From Verrucomicrobiales bacterium (GTDB taxonomy: Bacteria; Verrucomicrobiota; Verrucomicrobiia; Verrucomicrobiales; DEV007), in assembly GCA_029213005.1 (NCBI GenBank), contig JARGPI010000026.1:1-64000 (forward strand): DNA of 64,000 nucleotides, written 5' to 3'. How positions within the stretch are numbered: the stretch's first letter is position 1; every line of letters begins with the position of its first letter. Made by a program: the position numbers and the translations under genes. The notes under the pieces are model-generated. The model was not told the origin of the DNA. It made no database searches and saw only the letters and a program-made list of their open reading frames with translations. Below are positions 8,540 to 16,208 of the stretch, piece by piece.

Positions 8540-9409
8540 TCAGTGCAGAGAGGAATTATTTTTGATATCCAGAAACTGTGAAGGCAGCATTCCTTTTTCC
8601 TGACGAAAAGCTTTACTGAAGTGACTGGGGCTGTTGTAACCCACCTCGAGGGCGGCTTCGTTGATGTTATACTTCCCGGTCAACAACAGCTCTGCTGCCC
8701 TCGCGATTCTGGCATGTCTCTGGTATTGGCTGATGGTGGTGCCTTCACTTTCCGAAAACGTCCGGCTCAGGTAGTGAGGGCTGCAACCGACGAATTCCGC
8801 AGCCGCATGGAGGTCAAAAGGCTGGTCGAGATGATCCTTGATAAATTGTTTGGTGCGGCGGATCCGAACATCGGTGAGGTGGTTGTGCTGGGAACAAAAA
8901 AGCGAGTCATCACTCCGCCCGCCGAAGAAACACAGCGAAATCACTTCCCGAACCCGACTCTCATACCAGAAATGGGTCGCGGAGCCATTCACCGGCGGGT
9001 TCCGGAGATCCTTGATCGACCGCTCGCGGATCAGGGACGGCATTTTCTGCGGCTCAGGTTTTACCGTCGTCTTTGCCTCGAAAATCGAGATTCTCACCGA
9101 CTCGTTGAGGTCTTCTCTCGAGTTTTGCAGCGTCTCCTCGATCAATTGACGCTGAAAGCCGATCATCACGCAATCCACTACCGGGGGATCACTGGCGAAC
9201 TCAAACTGCCCGACCGAGTCGATCACGGGGATCAGAAGAACCCCTTCCCCGGATAGTTCACAAATCGACTGGCCCCGCTGGACAAACGAAGAGCTCCCCT
9301 TTCGCTGCAGAAGGCAAATCACCTGACCCGGATCAACCGTGATCTGATGTCTCAAAATGCGCTTCACAAAAGGTTCCACATCCAATGCCCAGACCGGTGA
9401 TCGATTCAC
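8540..9409 (-). CDS. AraC-family regulator (PchR-like)
   Basis: A 289-residue protein. The N-terminal about 170 residues are a ligand-binding region of the PchR/siderophore-responsive kind (RKGSSSFVQRGQSICELSGEGVLLIPV). The C-terminal double HTH covers about residues 185-283: RRTKQFIKDHLDQPFDLHAAAEFVGCSPHYLSRTF and YNINEAALEVGYNSPSHFSKAFRQEKGMLPSQF. A copy of the Fur-box-like 16-mer found before the TonB receptor lies upstream at 9455-9470. The shared site and AraC type suggest it activates the nearby TonB receptor in response to its ligand. GTG or ATG starts further upstream are not obvious. Confidence 0.85.
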   Translation of the reverse strand: MNRSPVWALDVEPFVKRILRHQITVDPGQVICLLQRKGSSSFVQRGQSICELSGEGVLLIPVIDSVGQFEFASDPPVVDCVMIGFQRQLIEETLQNSREDLNESVRISIFEAKTTVKPEPQKMPSLIRERSIKDLRNPPVNGSATHFWYESRVREVISLCFFGGRSDDSLFCSQHNHLTDVRIRRTKQFIKDHLDQPFDLHAAAEFVGCSPHYLSRTFSESEGTTISQYQRHARIARAAELLLTGKYNINEAALEVGYNSPSHFSKAFRQEKGMLPSQFLDIKNNSSLH

Positions 9410-9454
9410 CTGACCAAACAGGGTGCCAGTATCGTTATTGCTTATAGAAGTAAA

Positions 9455-9470
9455 TGAGACTCATTCGCAA
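9455..9470. promoter_or_regulatory. Fur-box-like site, copy 2
   Basis: TGAGACTCATTCGCAA, identical over 16 bases to 6138-6153. It lies 46 bp upstream of the AraC start (9409, minus strand) and fits iron control of the regulator. The second inverted-repeat arm seen at 6162-6171 is not repeated here, so the shared part is the Fur-like core. Confidence 0.55.
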
Positions 9471-9543
9471 CAAAGGCAAGTGATTCTATTAGCGATTAAT
9501 TGCGATCCATGGCGGGTCGATGCGCCTGCGGGAGCCCGAAATT

Positions 9544-10548
9544 TCAATTTTTAAGAGGTGCCATCCCGCTGGCATGGACCACGCAGGTCACTCCGGCGGG
9601 TGCGGGAAGGGTCGCTAACGCCCAGCTTTTCCCTCCATCGGTGGAGTATTTCAACTCCTCGGTGTATTTCCAATAAGTCGCGAAGGAGTAAATCAAATCA
9701 GGCCGGAGCGCTTCGATGGTATTGGGGAAAGTCGCGCCGGAGATCGCCTTCCATGCCTCACCATCAGCGGATTCCCAGCCGTTTCCGCCCCGGTCATTCA
9801 GGAGGTAGCGTTCCCCGTCGTGAGTCAGGGTGGCGAGCCTGGTCCGCTCGTCGAACTCCGGGGAAACGTCCTTCCAGGTCATTCCATCGGTGGAAAAGTG
9901 GACGGTGCGCTCGCCGCGAACCACAAAGCTATCACCATCGGACTGGATAAACAGGCGAGACTGCGGCTCGATCCGCGGCGGGTAATTCCACTCCGTGAAA
10001 TCGCGGGTCGTGATGAGGAAACCATTATCCCCCGAGCCGACAAACTGCCCTTTTGCATAACTCCAGCGCCGGATATTTGACTTGATCGACTTTTCGAGAC
10101 CCAGCTTTTCGGCTTCGACCTTGAGGTAGTCCCGAACTTTGGCATCTCCGACCGATTTCCAGCTCAAACCGTCGGTTGAAGCGGCGACCCGGCCTCCTTC
10201 GCCGAAAATCAAAAAACGTCCCTCGATAAAAAACACCCCGCTGAGCACTCCGATATTAAAGTCGTTCCGGTGCCAGTTGATACCATCGGTCGTGGTCAAA
10301 ATATTCGACTTCGAAAAGCCACCGACCACCACGCAGATGCCGTTTCCCGCCGCAATCGCCTTCAGGTCATTTTGATTGTGGGCCGGTTTGTCCCAGAACT
10401 CGTGATTCGACCAGGTGATGCCATCGGCCGAAGACATTCGGTGACCACCGTGACCCGCCGCGATGTAGACCCCGGCAGTCTTCTCCCCGGCGAAAATCCC
10501 AGTTCCCAACGCCAACCAGATGATAGAAAAGAACACGCTCAATCTCAT
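9544..10548 (-). CDS. Secreted BNR/sialidase-like propeller protein
   Basis: A 334-residue protein. The ATG at 10548 is preceded by a G-rich stretch and gives a signal peptide (MRLSVFFSIIWLALGTGIFA); an ATG three codons earlier is possible. It contains at least six Asp-box-like repeats: SSADGITWSNHEF, TTTDGINWHRNDF, ASTDGLSWKSVGD, TTRDFTEWNY, FSTDGMTWKDV, YSTDGGKSWALA. These are S/T-x-D-G-x-x-W Asp-box hairpins of BNR/sialidase-like propellers. None of the sialidase catalytic residues are evident, so it is probably a binding or structural propeller rather than an active glycosidase. Confidence 0.7.
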   Translation of the reverse strand: MRLSVFFSIIWLALGTGIFAGEKTAGVYIAAGHGGHRMSSADGITWSNHEFWDKPAHNQNDLKAIAAGNGICVVVGGFSKSNILTTTDGINWHRNDFNIGVLSGVFFIEGRFLIFGEGGRVAASTDGLSWKSVGDAKVRDYLKVEAEKLGLEKSIKSNIRRWSYAKGQFVGSGDNGFLITTRDFTEWNYPPRIEPQSRLFIQSDGDSFVVRGERTVHFSTDGMTWKDVSPEFDERTRLATLTHDGERYLLNDRGGNGWESADGEAWKAISGATFPNTIEALRPDLIYSFATYWKYTEELKYSTDGGKSWALATLPAPAGVTCVVHASGMAPLKN

Positions 10549-10649
10549 TTCCCCCATCCTTTACCAAAACCGCATCGGAAGCGAACCTGAATTCGGTATG
10601 ACATCACGGGCGTGACGGCCCCACCGGATTGCGATAGCCTCCCGAACTT

Positions 10650-11576
10650 ATGAAAGCCACATTTGCCCTTCTCTACTGCAGTCTATTGATAAATTTCGCC
10701 GCTGCAGAGACGCCACCTGAACCCGAAACCTCCTGGAAATACCCGCCCGAAATGACCGGCTCACGGACCGAGGTCTATCGCAAAGTCGGGGAAACCAAAC
10801 TGAATGCCTACATCTTCGAGCCCGAAGGTCATTCCGCTGATGATAAAAGACCCGCTGCCGTTTTCTTCTTCGGCGGAGGCTGGAGAGGCGGCACTCCGGG
10901 ACAATTCCTGCCTCACTGCCGACATCTCGCCGGGAAAGGGATCGTGGCGATTTCCATCGATTACCGGGTGAAAAGCCGCCACGGCGTGATCCCTCAGGAA
11001 TGCGTTCGCGATGCCAAAGTCGCGATTCGCTGGGTCCGCGCCAACGCCGCGCGCCTCGGCATCGATCCCGACCGGATCGCCGCAGGTGGAGGTTCCGCCG
11101 GAGGCCACCTCGCCGCCACCACCGCTCTACTGCCGGGATTTGAAGATGGCGATAATCTCGAGGTCAGCTCAGCTCCCAACGCCCTTCTTCTCTACAACCC
11201 CGCCGTGGTCATGGCTCCCGTCGAAGATCACCCCGGCCTGCTTCGCGAAGAAAAATTCGCCGATATCAGTCAACGTGCCGATGGCAAACCGGGAGAGATT
11301 TCCCCCCTTCAATTCATCCGGAAAGACCTACCTCCCACCATCATCTTCCACGGCACCAACGACACCGCCGTCCCCTATCCCACCGTTCAGCTTTTCGAAA
11401 AGAAAATGAAAGCCGCCGGGAATCGCTGCGAGCTAAAAACCTACGAAGGCCAGCCCCACGGTTTCTTCAATCCGGGCCGTGGCAAAGGTAAACCCCGCGA
11501 GGAAGCCAACCGGTATTACCACCAAACGCTCAAAGAGCTCGACACCTTCCTCAGCTCGATAGGCTATATCGAGTAA
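10650..11576 (+). CDS. Secreted alpha/beta-hydrolase (acetyl esterase-like)
   Basis: 308 residues with a signal peptide (about residues 1-19, ending AAA). Alpha/beta-hydrolase fold: oxyanion block FFFGGGWRGG (72-81), nucleophile elbow GGGSAGG with Ser149, acid residue in FHGTNDTAVP (Asp238) and base in EGQPHGFFNPG (His270). The layout resembles hormone-sensitive-lipase-type acetyl/xylan esterases common in polysaccharide-degrading PVC bacteria. Substrate unknown; deacetylation of a glycan is plausible. Followed by a 450-bp non-coding stretch holding repeats. A related EF-hand-fused hydrolase lies at 62306. Confidence 0.85.
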   Translation: MKATFALLYCSLLINFAAAETPPEPETSWKYPPEMTGSRTEVYRKVGETKLNAYIFEPEGHSADDKRPAAVFFFGGGWRGGTPGQFLPHCRHLAGKGIVAISIDYRVKSRHGVIPQECVRDAKVAIRWVRANAARLGIDPDRIAAGGGSAGGHLAATTALLPGFEDGDNLEVSSAPNALLLYNPAVVMAPVEDHPGLLREEKFADISQRADGKPGEISPLQFIRKDLPPTIIFHGTNDTAVPYPTVQLFEKKMKAAGNRCELKTYEGQPHGFFNPGRGKGKPREEANRYYHQTLKELDTFLSSIGYIE

Positions 11577-11628
11577 ATACTGATTGTATTCTGGAATGCC
11601 GCTAAGGATTCCGTGGTAATGAATTCAT

Positions 11629-11848
11629 AATACGGCAACGCCGTTACGCAACACAGCCCCGGGTTGACCGAAGCGAAGCAGAAAGTCTACCCGGGCATTT
11701 TATCGTGCTCCAAACTGATCGCCGAAAGTGATCTGAAAGCTTTCGCAACGCCTTCAGCGTAGAGAAACTCCTCGTATGCAGATCCCATGGTAGCCTCCGT
11801 TTCACTGCGGCAACCATGGGCTGTTTTGCGAAACGGCGTTGCCGTATT
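11629..11848. repeat. 220-bp inverted-repeat element (MITE- or REP-cluster-like)
   Basis: The outer arms 11629-11659 and 11818-11848 are 31 nt each and match as inverted repeats at 29 of 31 positions. Each contains a small palindrome (ACGGC-AAC-GCCGT and its complement). Two nested hairpins lie inside: CCCGGGTTGAC/GTCTACCCGGG near 11658-11695 and CCATGGTAGCC/GGCAACCATGG near 11785-11819. No transposase is encoded and no clear target-site duplication was seen. It could be a nonautonomous mobile element, a REP/BIME cluster, or a structured RNA. Confidence 0.65.
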
Positions 11849-11881
11849 GCGACTGAAACCGAAAACTAAGCGACATTCGAC

Positions 11882-11916
11882 TGTACCCTGTACAGTTTGG
11901 AACTGTACAGGGTACA
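11882..11916. repeat. 35-bp palindrome, copy A
   Basis: Left arm TGTACCCTGTACAG and right arm CTGTACAGGGTACA are perfect reverse complements around a 7-bp spacer (TTTGGAA). It is one of four copies in the window, each spanning exactly 35 bp. It ends 112 bp before the ATG of the SEC-C gene. Confidence 0.9.
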
Positions 11917-12027
11917 ATTTACGTTTTGCACCCCGGCAGAGCCCGTTCACCTCTTGCCAGAGAAGTCAACAGGCGCAAACCCTGACAATTGGGGTTTAAA
12001 TTTCGAAATTCCCGCATAGTCTGCGCT

Positions 12028-13338
12028 ATGTCGAAACTTTCTTACGAAACGATTGTCTCCGGTGTGAAGCACGAAGACATGTTCGTCCGCTCGGGTGCCT
12101 TGATTCACCTCGTGGAATCTGGCATCAAATGTCAGACCGACGTCTCAAACGCCGTGATCGACTGTCTCGAAAAATACGGCTGGGAAAACGCCTTTTCGCT
12201 TCAGGCTTATATTTCGAATCTACCCGTCGACGAATCAATCGCGCAACGACTCCTCGCCTACCTCGCCAACGGCAAAGATGAACAGGAAATCAGTAACTGG
12301 GAGGAACTCAGGATCGAGACCATCGTCGAATGGTTCAGCGATGCTCCACCGGAAGTGAACAAGGCGTACATTAACGAACTCGACCTCATCGCCTCGCTAT
12401 ACGAATCAAGTGACGCCATTTGCCAGCACATCAAATTCGAGATTTCTCTACTCGATGCCGATACCGAAAAATGCTACGCCCTCCTCGAGGACTACATCAC
12501 TGAGTGCGTCGACGGCGAAGGTCTCTGCGAAGATGAAATCCTCCGGATCCGATCCGTCTCGGAACGTCTCGCCAAACTCGGCGCGCTCAATTCCGAAACC
12601 GTGATGCCATGGATCAATCAGGACGTGACCTTCGAAGACGACTTCGGTCTGACTCGCGAAGAGATGAAAGTCTGCATCGGGTTTGAAATGGCCAAAGCCG
12701 GAAAAGTCCCCGTCCCCCTGGATATCTGCCAGAAAAATTTCGACTATCAGTTCGACTGGCTCTCCACCGCTGTCGCCGGAACCCTGATCGAAACCGCCGA
12801 CGAAGCCGTGATCGACGAGCTCCTCAAGCGTTACCCCACTGCCGACACGGACGGGAAAGTAAACTACCTGCTTATCCTCGAAAAAGTCCGCATCCCCGGT
12901 CGCGAAGACAAACTGCGGGACCTCGCAGCTCTGGAGAAACACCTCAGCCTCCGTGCCAATTTGGGTATGGTGCTCTGTTATTACGGCACTAACAACGGTC
13001 TGAAATACGCCCGCGAAATCGTGGATGGCATGGCCGAGGAAATTGAAGCCTCCGACATTATCGACGTCCTCTACGCTCTGAGAAAACTCAACGACGAGAC
13101 CTCATCCGAGCTGGACGAATGGCGGGAAATGCTCCAGGAGATCCACACCGTTTCGCTGAAGATGATGTCCGAAGACCTCGATCTTTACGGCGATCCGGAA
13201 GAGTTCAATCCCAAAGAACTGTCCATCAGAGCCGTGACACCCTACGAAAACGACTCCACAAAAATCAATCGCAACGATCCCTGCCCCTGTGGCAGCGGAA
13301 AGAAGTTTAAAAAGTGCTGCATCAACAGTGCCAACTAG
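12028..13338 (+). CDS. SEC-C-motif protein with helical repeat body
   Basis: 436 residues from ATG 12028; the frame opens at 11989 but that start lies in leader sequence. The last 20 residues hold the SEC-C zinc-binding motif RNDPCPCGSGKKFKKCC, as at the end of SecA and in YecA-like proteins. The rest is acidic and helical with no signal peptide, resembling HEAT-like solenoids (EDMFVRSGALIHLVESG, LTREEMKVCIGFEMAKAGK). Function unknown; SEC-C proteins are thought to bind ribosomes or partners through the zinc tail. It lies downstream of palindrome copy A. Cytosolic. Confidence 0.75.
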   Translation: MSKLSYETIVSGVKHEDMFVRSGALIHLVESGIKCQTDVSNAVIDCLEKYGWENAFSLQAYISNLPVDESIAQRLLAYLANGKDEQEISNWEELRIETIVEWFSDAPPEVNKAYINELDLIASLYESSDAICQHIKFEISLLDADTEKCYALLEDYITECVDGEGLCEDEILRIRSVSERLAKLGALNSETVMPWINQDVTFEDDFGLTREEMKVCIGFEMAKAGKVPVPLDICQKNFDYQFDWLSTAVAGTLIETADEAVIDELLKRYPTADTDGKVNYLLILEKVRIPGREDKLRDLAALEKHLSLRANLGMVLCYYGTNNGLKYAREIVDGMAEEIEASDIIDVLYALRKLNDETSSELDEWREMLQEIHTVSLKMMSEDLDLYGDPEEFNPKELSIRAVTPYENDSTKINRNDPCPCGSGKKFKKCCINSAN

Positions 13339-13425
13339 CCGGATCAGCACCGGGAACGCAATATTTGCACAGAATACAGCACGTCGTGCTCAGCCCTTGC
13401 TTTCGGACGACAGAACGTGCCCCAG

Positions 13426-13896
13426 ATGATAAAGGACTTTCAAATTTGTCGCCTCCTCCTGATTGGAGCTGGTTTGGCATCACTACTGAGCTGCCAATCG
13501 ACGAAGCCATCCGCCGCAACCCTGCCGCCGGCATCCGTCGATCCCGATGTATTTGAGAAAACGATTCGTCCGATGCTGGAACACCGCTGTATCCACTGCC
13601 ACAACGACAAGAAACCCAACGCGGGCCTCAACTTTCAAAATCCGTCGATTCTTTTTGCCACCACTGAAATGGGGCGTTTCCTCGACCCCGGCAGCCCCGA
13701 AACCAGTCGCATCTATATGGCGATCCTGAAGCCGAAAACTCACCCCGGAGCCATGCCCGGCGACGGCTGGGGAATCGATCCCGTCGACCTTCAGGGCTTC
13801 CGCACCTGGATCAAACAGGGCGCCAAATGGCCCGAAGGTGAAGCCGGGAAACTGGAAGTAAAAGACTACCGGGTTAATCTCGACGATTCGCCGTAG
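13426..13896 (+). CDS. Lipoprotein c-type cytochrome (Planctomycete cytochrome C-like)
   Basis: 156 residues from ATG 13426; a GTG nine bases upstream is possible. Lipobox LLSC with Cys23, then a linker. The single heme motif is CIHCH (Cys55, Cys58, His59) in FEKTIRPMLEHRCIHCHNDKKPNAGLNF, the layout of the PSCyt1-type N-terminal domain normally found at the start of large DUF1549/DUF1553 proteins. Here it stands alone, ending with RTWIKQGAKWPEGE. Likely a membrane-anchored periplasmic electron carrier. A distal Met ligand could be in GAMPGDG. Confidence 0.8.
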   Translation: MIKDFQICRLLLIGAGLASLLSCQSTKPSAATLPPASVDPDVFEKTIRPMLEHRCIHCHNDKKPNAGLNFQNPSILFATTEMGRFLDPGSPETSRIYMAILKPKTHPGAMPGDGWGIDPVDLQGFRTWIKQGAKWPEGEAGKLEVKDYRVNLDDSP

Positions 13897-13904
13897 GCGT
13901 TTAC

Positions 13905-14993
13905 TCAGTCCCGCATCGACGATTCCCGGACGATCAATTTGCCCTGCAAAGCGAGCCGCCGGACCGGAGAGTCGGGGTGCTGAATCCGGTGCGCCATCAA
14001 TTCGGCTGCGACTTTGCCAATGTCATGGCAGGGCTGCTGGTAACTGGTCAGCGGTACGCTGAGAAGCGACGCGTATTTCACATCATCAAACCCACACACT
14101 TTTATTTGCTTCGGTATTTCCACACCCGCGTCAACCAGGCTGCGCAACAGCACACTCGCGGTGGCATCATTCGAGCAGATCACCCCGTCGACTCCGGAAC
14201 CCAGAAGCGTTTCCGCAGTTTTTCCCGCTTGATCAGGCAAGTCGTAAACGATTTGTAAACTCGAAGCACCGAAACCACGCTGAATCAAAGCTTCGCGACA
14301 ACCCATTTGCCGAAGTTGGACCGTGTCAGCTGGGTTTTCCCGGGTAACAAAAGCAAGCTTTTTACAACCCCCATCAAGGAGATGAGCCGCGACCAGACAA
14401 CCTGCCCTCGCATTATCAATTCCGACCATATCGTAGGGGCTTTGATCGGGCCAGTGCTGGATATCCCGATCGAGTAATACCACATGTATTCCCGCCTCGG
14501 TGAACCGTTCCGCGATTTTTCGATTAAATAAATGAGGATCTTCGACGTGCTCGGTCGGAGCAAAGAAAACGCCACGAACATTGGCTTCCAAAAGCTGATT
14601 GGCGATCGCTTTCGTCGCTTTTTTCAAATCCCCTGAGAGATTAAACATCGCGGGATTAACGACCCGCATCTCATCATTTTCAGCTGATTCAGCGATGCTG
14701 TTTACAATTGGCTGGAAAATCTCCGTCTCCATGATCTGTGGAATCAGTAATCCCACCGAGAGCACCGAACTGTCGGGGCCCAAAACCAGCGTCCCGAATC
14801 CTGCCTTTCTCTGAACCCGCTTTTCATCACTGAGCCGCTTCAGCGCCCGCGCCACCGTAGGCCGCGACACTCCATACTGCTTACACAGCTCATCCTCCGT
14901 CGGCAATAAATCGCCGGGTAGAACAGACTGCTTTCGAATCTGCCGAAGCAACTCCTCGTAGATCCGCAAATACTTTGGCTGTGATTCAGTCAT
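13905..14993 (-). CDS. GntR-HTH/LacI-type transcriptional regulator of mannitol cluster
   Basis: 362 residues from ATG 14993; the frame is open upstream to 15044 but without family similarity. The N-terminal GntR winged HTH (YLRIYEELLRQIRKQSVLPGDLLPTEDELCKQYGVSRPTVARALKRL, about residues 8-56) is followed by a periplasmic-binding-protein-like LacI sensor (SVGLLIPQIMETEIF, YDMVGIDNARAGCLVAAHLLDGG, DGVICSNDATASVLLRSL, VCGFDDVKYASLLSVPLTS). This is the AraR-like fusion architecture. It is divergent from the fructokinase-permease-mannitol dehydrogenase-porin genes, and two TGACAA/TTGTCA palindromes sit between. It probably represses them until a sugar or polyol binds. Confidence 0.88.
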   Translation of the reverse strand: MTESQPKYLRIYEELLRQIRKQSVLPGDLLPTEDELCKQYGVSRPTVARALKRLSDEKRVQRKAGFGTLVLGPDSSVLSVGLLIPQIMETEIFQPIVNSIAESAENDEMRVVNPAMFNLSGDLKKATKAIANQLLEANVRGVFFAPTEHVEDPHLFNRKIAERFTEAGIHVVLLDRDIQHWPDQSPYDMVGIDNARAGCLVAAHLLDGGCKKLAFVTRENPADTVQLRQMGCREALIQRGFGASSLQIVYDLPDQAGKTAETLLGSGVDGVICSNDATASVLLRSLVDAGVEIPKQIKVCGFDDVKYASLLSVPLTSYQQPCHDIGKVAAELMAHRIQHPDSPVRRLALQGKLIVRESSMRD

Positions 14994-15133
14994 GTTCCCA
15001 ATGTAAATGAATTGTGAGGAAAACTTCAATCCAAATGTAAACAAAATATGGTGACACGACCGCTCCTTATTTTTTTCTTTCAGAAATATGCAGCAAGACC
15101 AAAACGAAAGAAAACACCAAAAACCACCGTAAT

Positions 15134-15167
15134 CGGTTCATAATTAGCGAAAAACCTTTTCGAACCG
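15134..15167. promoter_or_regulatory. Nested inverted repeats in mannitol intergenic region
   Basis: CGAAAA-ACC-TTTTCG (15148-15162) lies within outer arms CGGTTC (15134-15139) and GAACCG (15162-15167). It sits between the divergent regulator and fructokinase, closer to the middle of the 280-bp gap. It may be a second operator type or an RNA hairpin. Confidence 0.35.
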
Positions 15168-15187
15168 GTCGTCAGAAACCTGAAAAA

Positions 15188-15201
15188 TGACAACTTTGTC
15201 A
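15188..15201. promoter_or_regulatory. Operator-like palindrome 1 upstream of fructokinase
   Basis: TGACAA-CT-TTGTCA, a perfect inverted repeat with a 2-bp centre, 73 bp upstream of the fructokinase ATG. Probably bound by the adjacent GntR-type regulator. Confidence 0.6.
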
Positions 15202-15207
15202 TGTCCG

Positions 15208-15223
15208 TGACAACATTTTGTCA
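15208..15223. promoter_or_regulatory. Operator-like palindrome 2 upstream of fructokinase
   Basis: TGACAA-CATT-TTGTCA: the same perfect arms as the first site with a 4-bp centre, 20 bp further downstream (about two helical turns). The pair suggests cooperative binding on one DNA face. Confidence 0.6.
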
Positions 15224-15273
15224 TTTCTATTCTTTACAAATGAATCGCAAATCAGTTACAACCGTTCACAACA

Positions 15274-16152
15274 ATGAAGGCGAAATACAAAATAGCGGGA
15301 ATTGGCGAAATTCTCTGGGACATGTTCCCCGGCGGAGGAAGACTTGGCGGCGCTCCCGCAAATTTTGCCTGTCACTGTCAACAACTGGGTGGAGAAGCGT
15401 TTCCAGTCAGCTGCATCGGTAAGGATGAGCTCGGACAGCAAACCCGGGAGGAACTTGAGCGTCTCGGTGTCAATTCCGCTTTCATCACAGAACTCTCTGA
15501 CTATCCCACCGGGCAGGTGCAGGTCTCGCTCGACGAAGCGGGCAAACCTTCCTACGAAATTCTCGACAACATGGCCTGGGACCACCTTGAATTCACTCCC
15601 GCGCTCAAATCGTTGGCCCCAACTTTAGACGCCGCCTGTTTCGGAACTCTCTCACAGCGTTCCCCCGGCTCACAAAATACGATTCGTGAATTTCTGCGGG
15701 CGATGCCGGATCATTCCCTAAAGATTTTCGATGTGAATCTTCGTGGAGATTTTTACTCGAAACCACTGATCGAAGAATCGCTGCCACTCGCAACTATTCT
15801 CAAACTGAGCGATGAGGAGCTTCCGGTTCTGGCTGATTATTTTGAACTATCAGGAAGCGTGACCGATCAACTGATCGAATTACGTAACCGTTTCGCCCTG
15901 GATCTGATCGCCTACACCCGTGGCAGCGACGGGAGCCTCCTCATCAGTCCCGCAGAAAACAGTGAAGCGCAGGGCCTCTCCGTGACAGCACTCGACTCCG
16001 TCGGTGCGGGCGATTCGTTTACCGCTGCGCTTTGCACCGGAATACTTAATATGATGCCACTTTCCGAAGTGAACACCTTCGCCAACAGAGTCGCCTCCTA
16101 TGTCTGCTCTCAGAAGGGAGCTTGCCCAAAGCTTCCCGAATCTATACGATGA
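15274..16152 (+). CDS. PfkB-family carbohydrate kinase, probable fructokinase
   Basis: Phosphorylates fructose from mannitol oxidation to fructose 6-phosphate with ATP. 292 residues, typical for the ribokinase family. N-terminal substrate motif GGGRLGGAPANFACHCQQLGG (20-40); C-terminal signature DSVGAGDSFTAALCTG (241-256) with catalytic base Asp247 and anion hole GAGD. The 6-phosphofructokinase-type features are not distinctive. It is the first gene of the mannitol cluster and precedes the permease and mannitol dehydrogenase, which supports fructose as substrate. Confidence 0.85.
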   Translation: MKAKYKIAGIGEILWDMFPGGGRLGGAPANFACHCQQLGGEAFPVSCIGKDELGQQTREELERLGVNSAFITELSDYPTGQVQVSLDEAGKPSYEILDNMAWDHLEFTPALKSLAPTLDAACFGTLSQRSPGSQNTIREFLRAMPDHSLKIFDVNLRGDFYSKPLIEESLPLATILKLSDEELPVLADYFELSGSVTDQLIELRNRFALDLIAYTRGSDGSLLISPAENSEAQGLSVTALDSVGAGDSFTAALCTGILNMMPLSEVNTFANRVASYVCSQKGACPKLPESIR

Positions 16153-16208
16153 TGAGGCGTCACCGCATAAGACTCAGCGAATTAACCCCGAAAAACTAAA
16201 AAACTACT

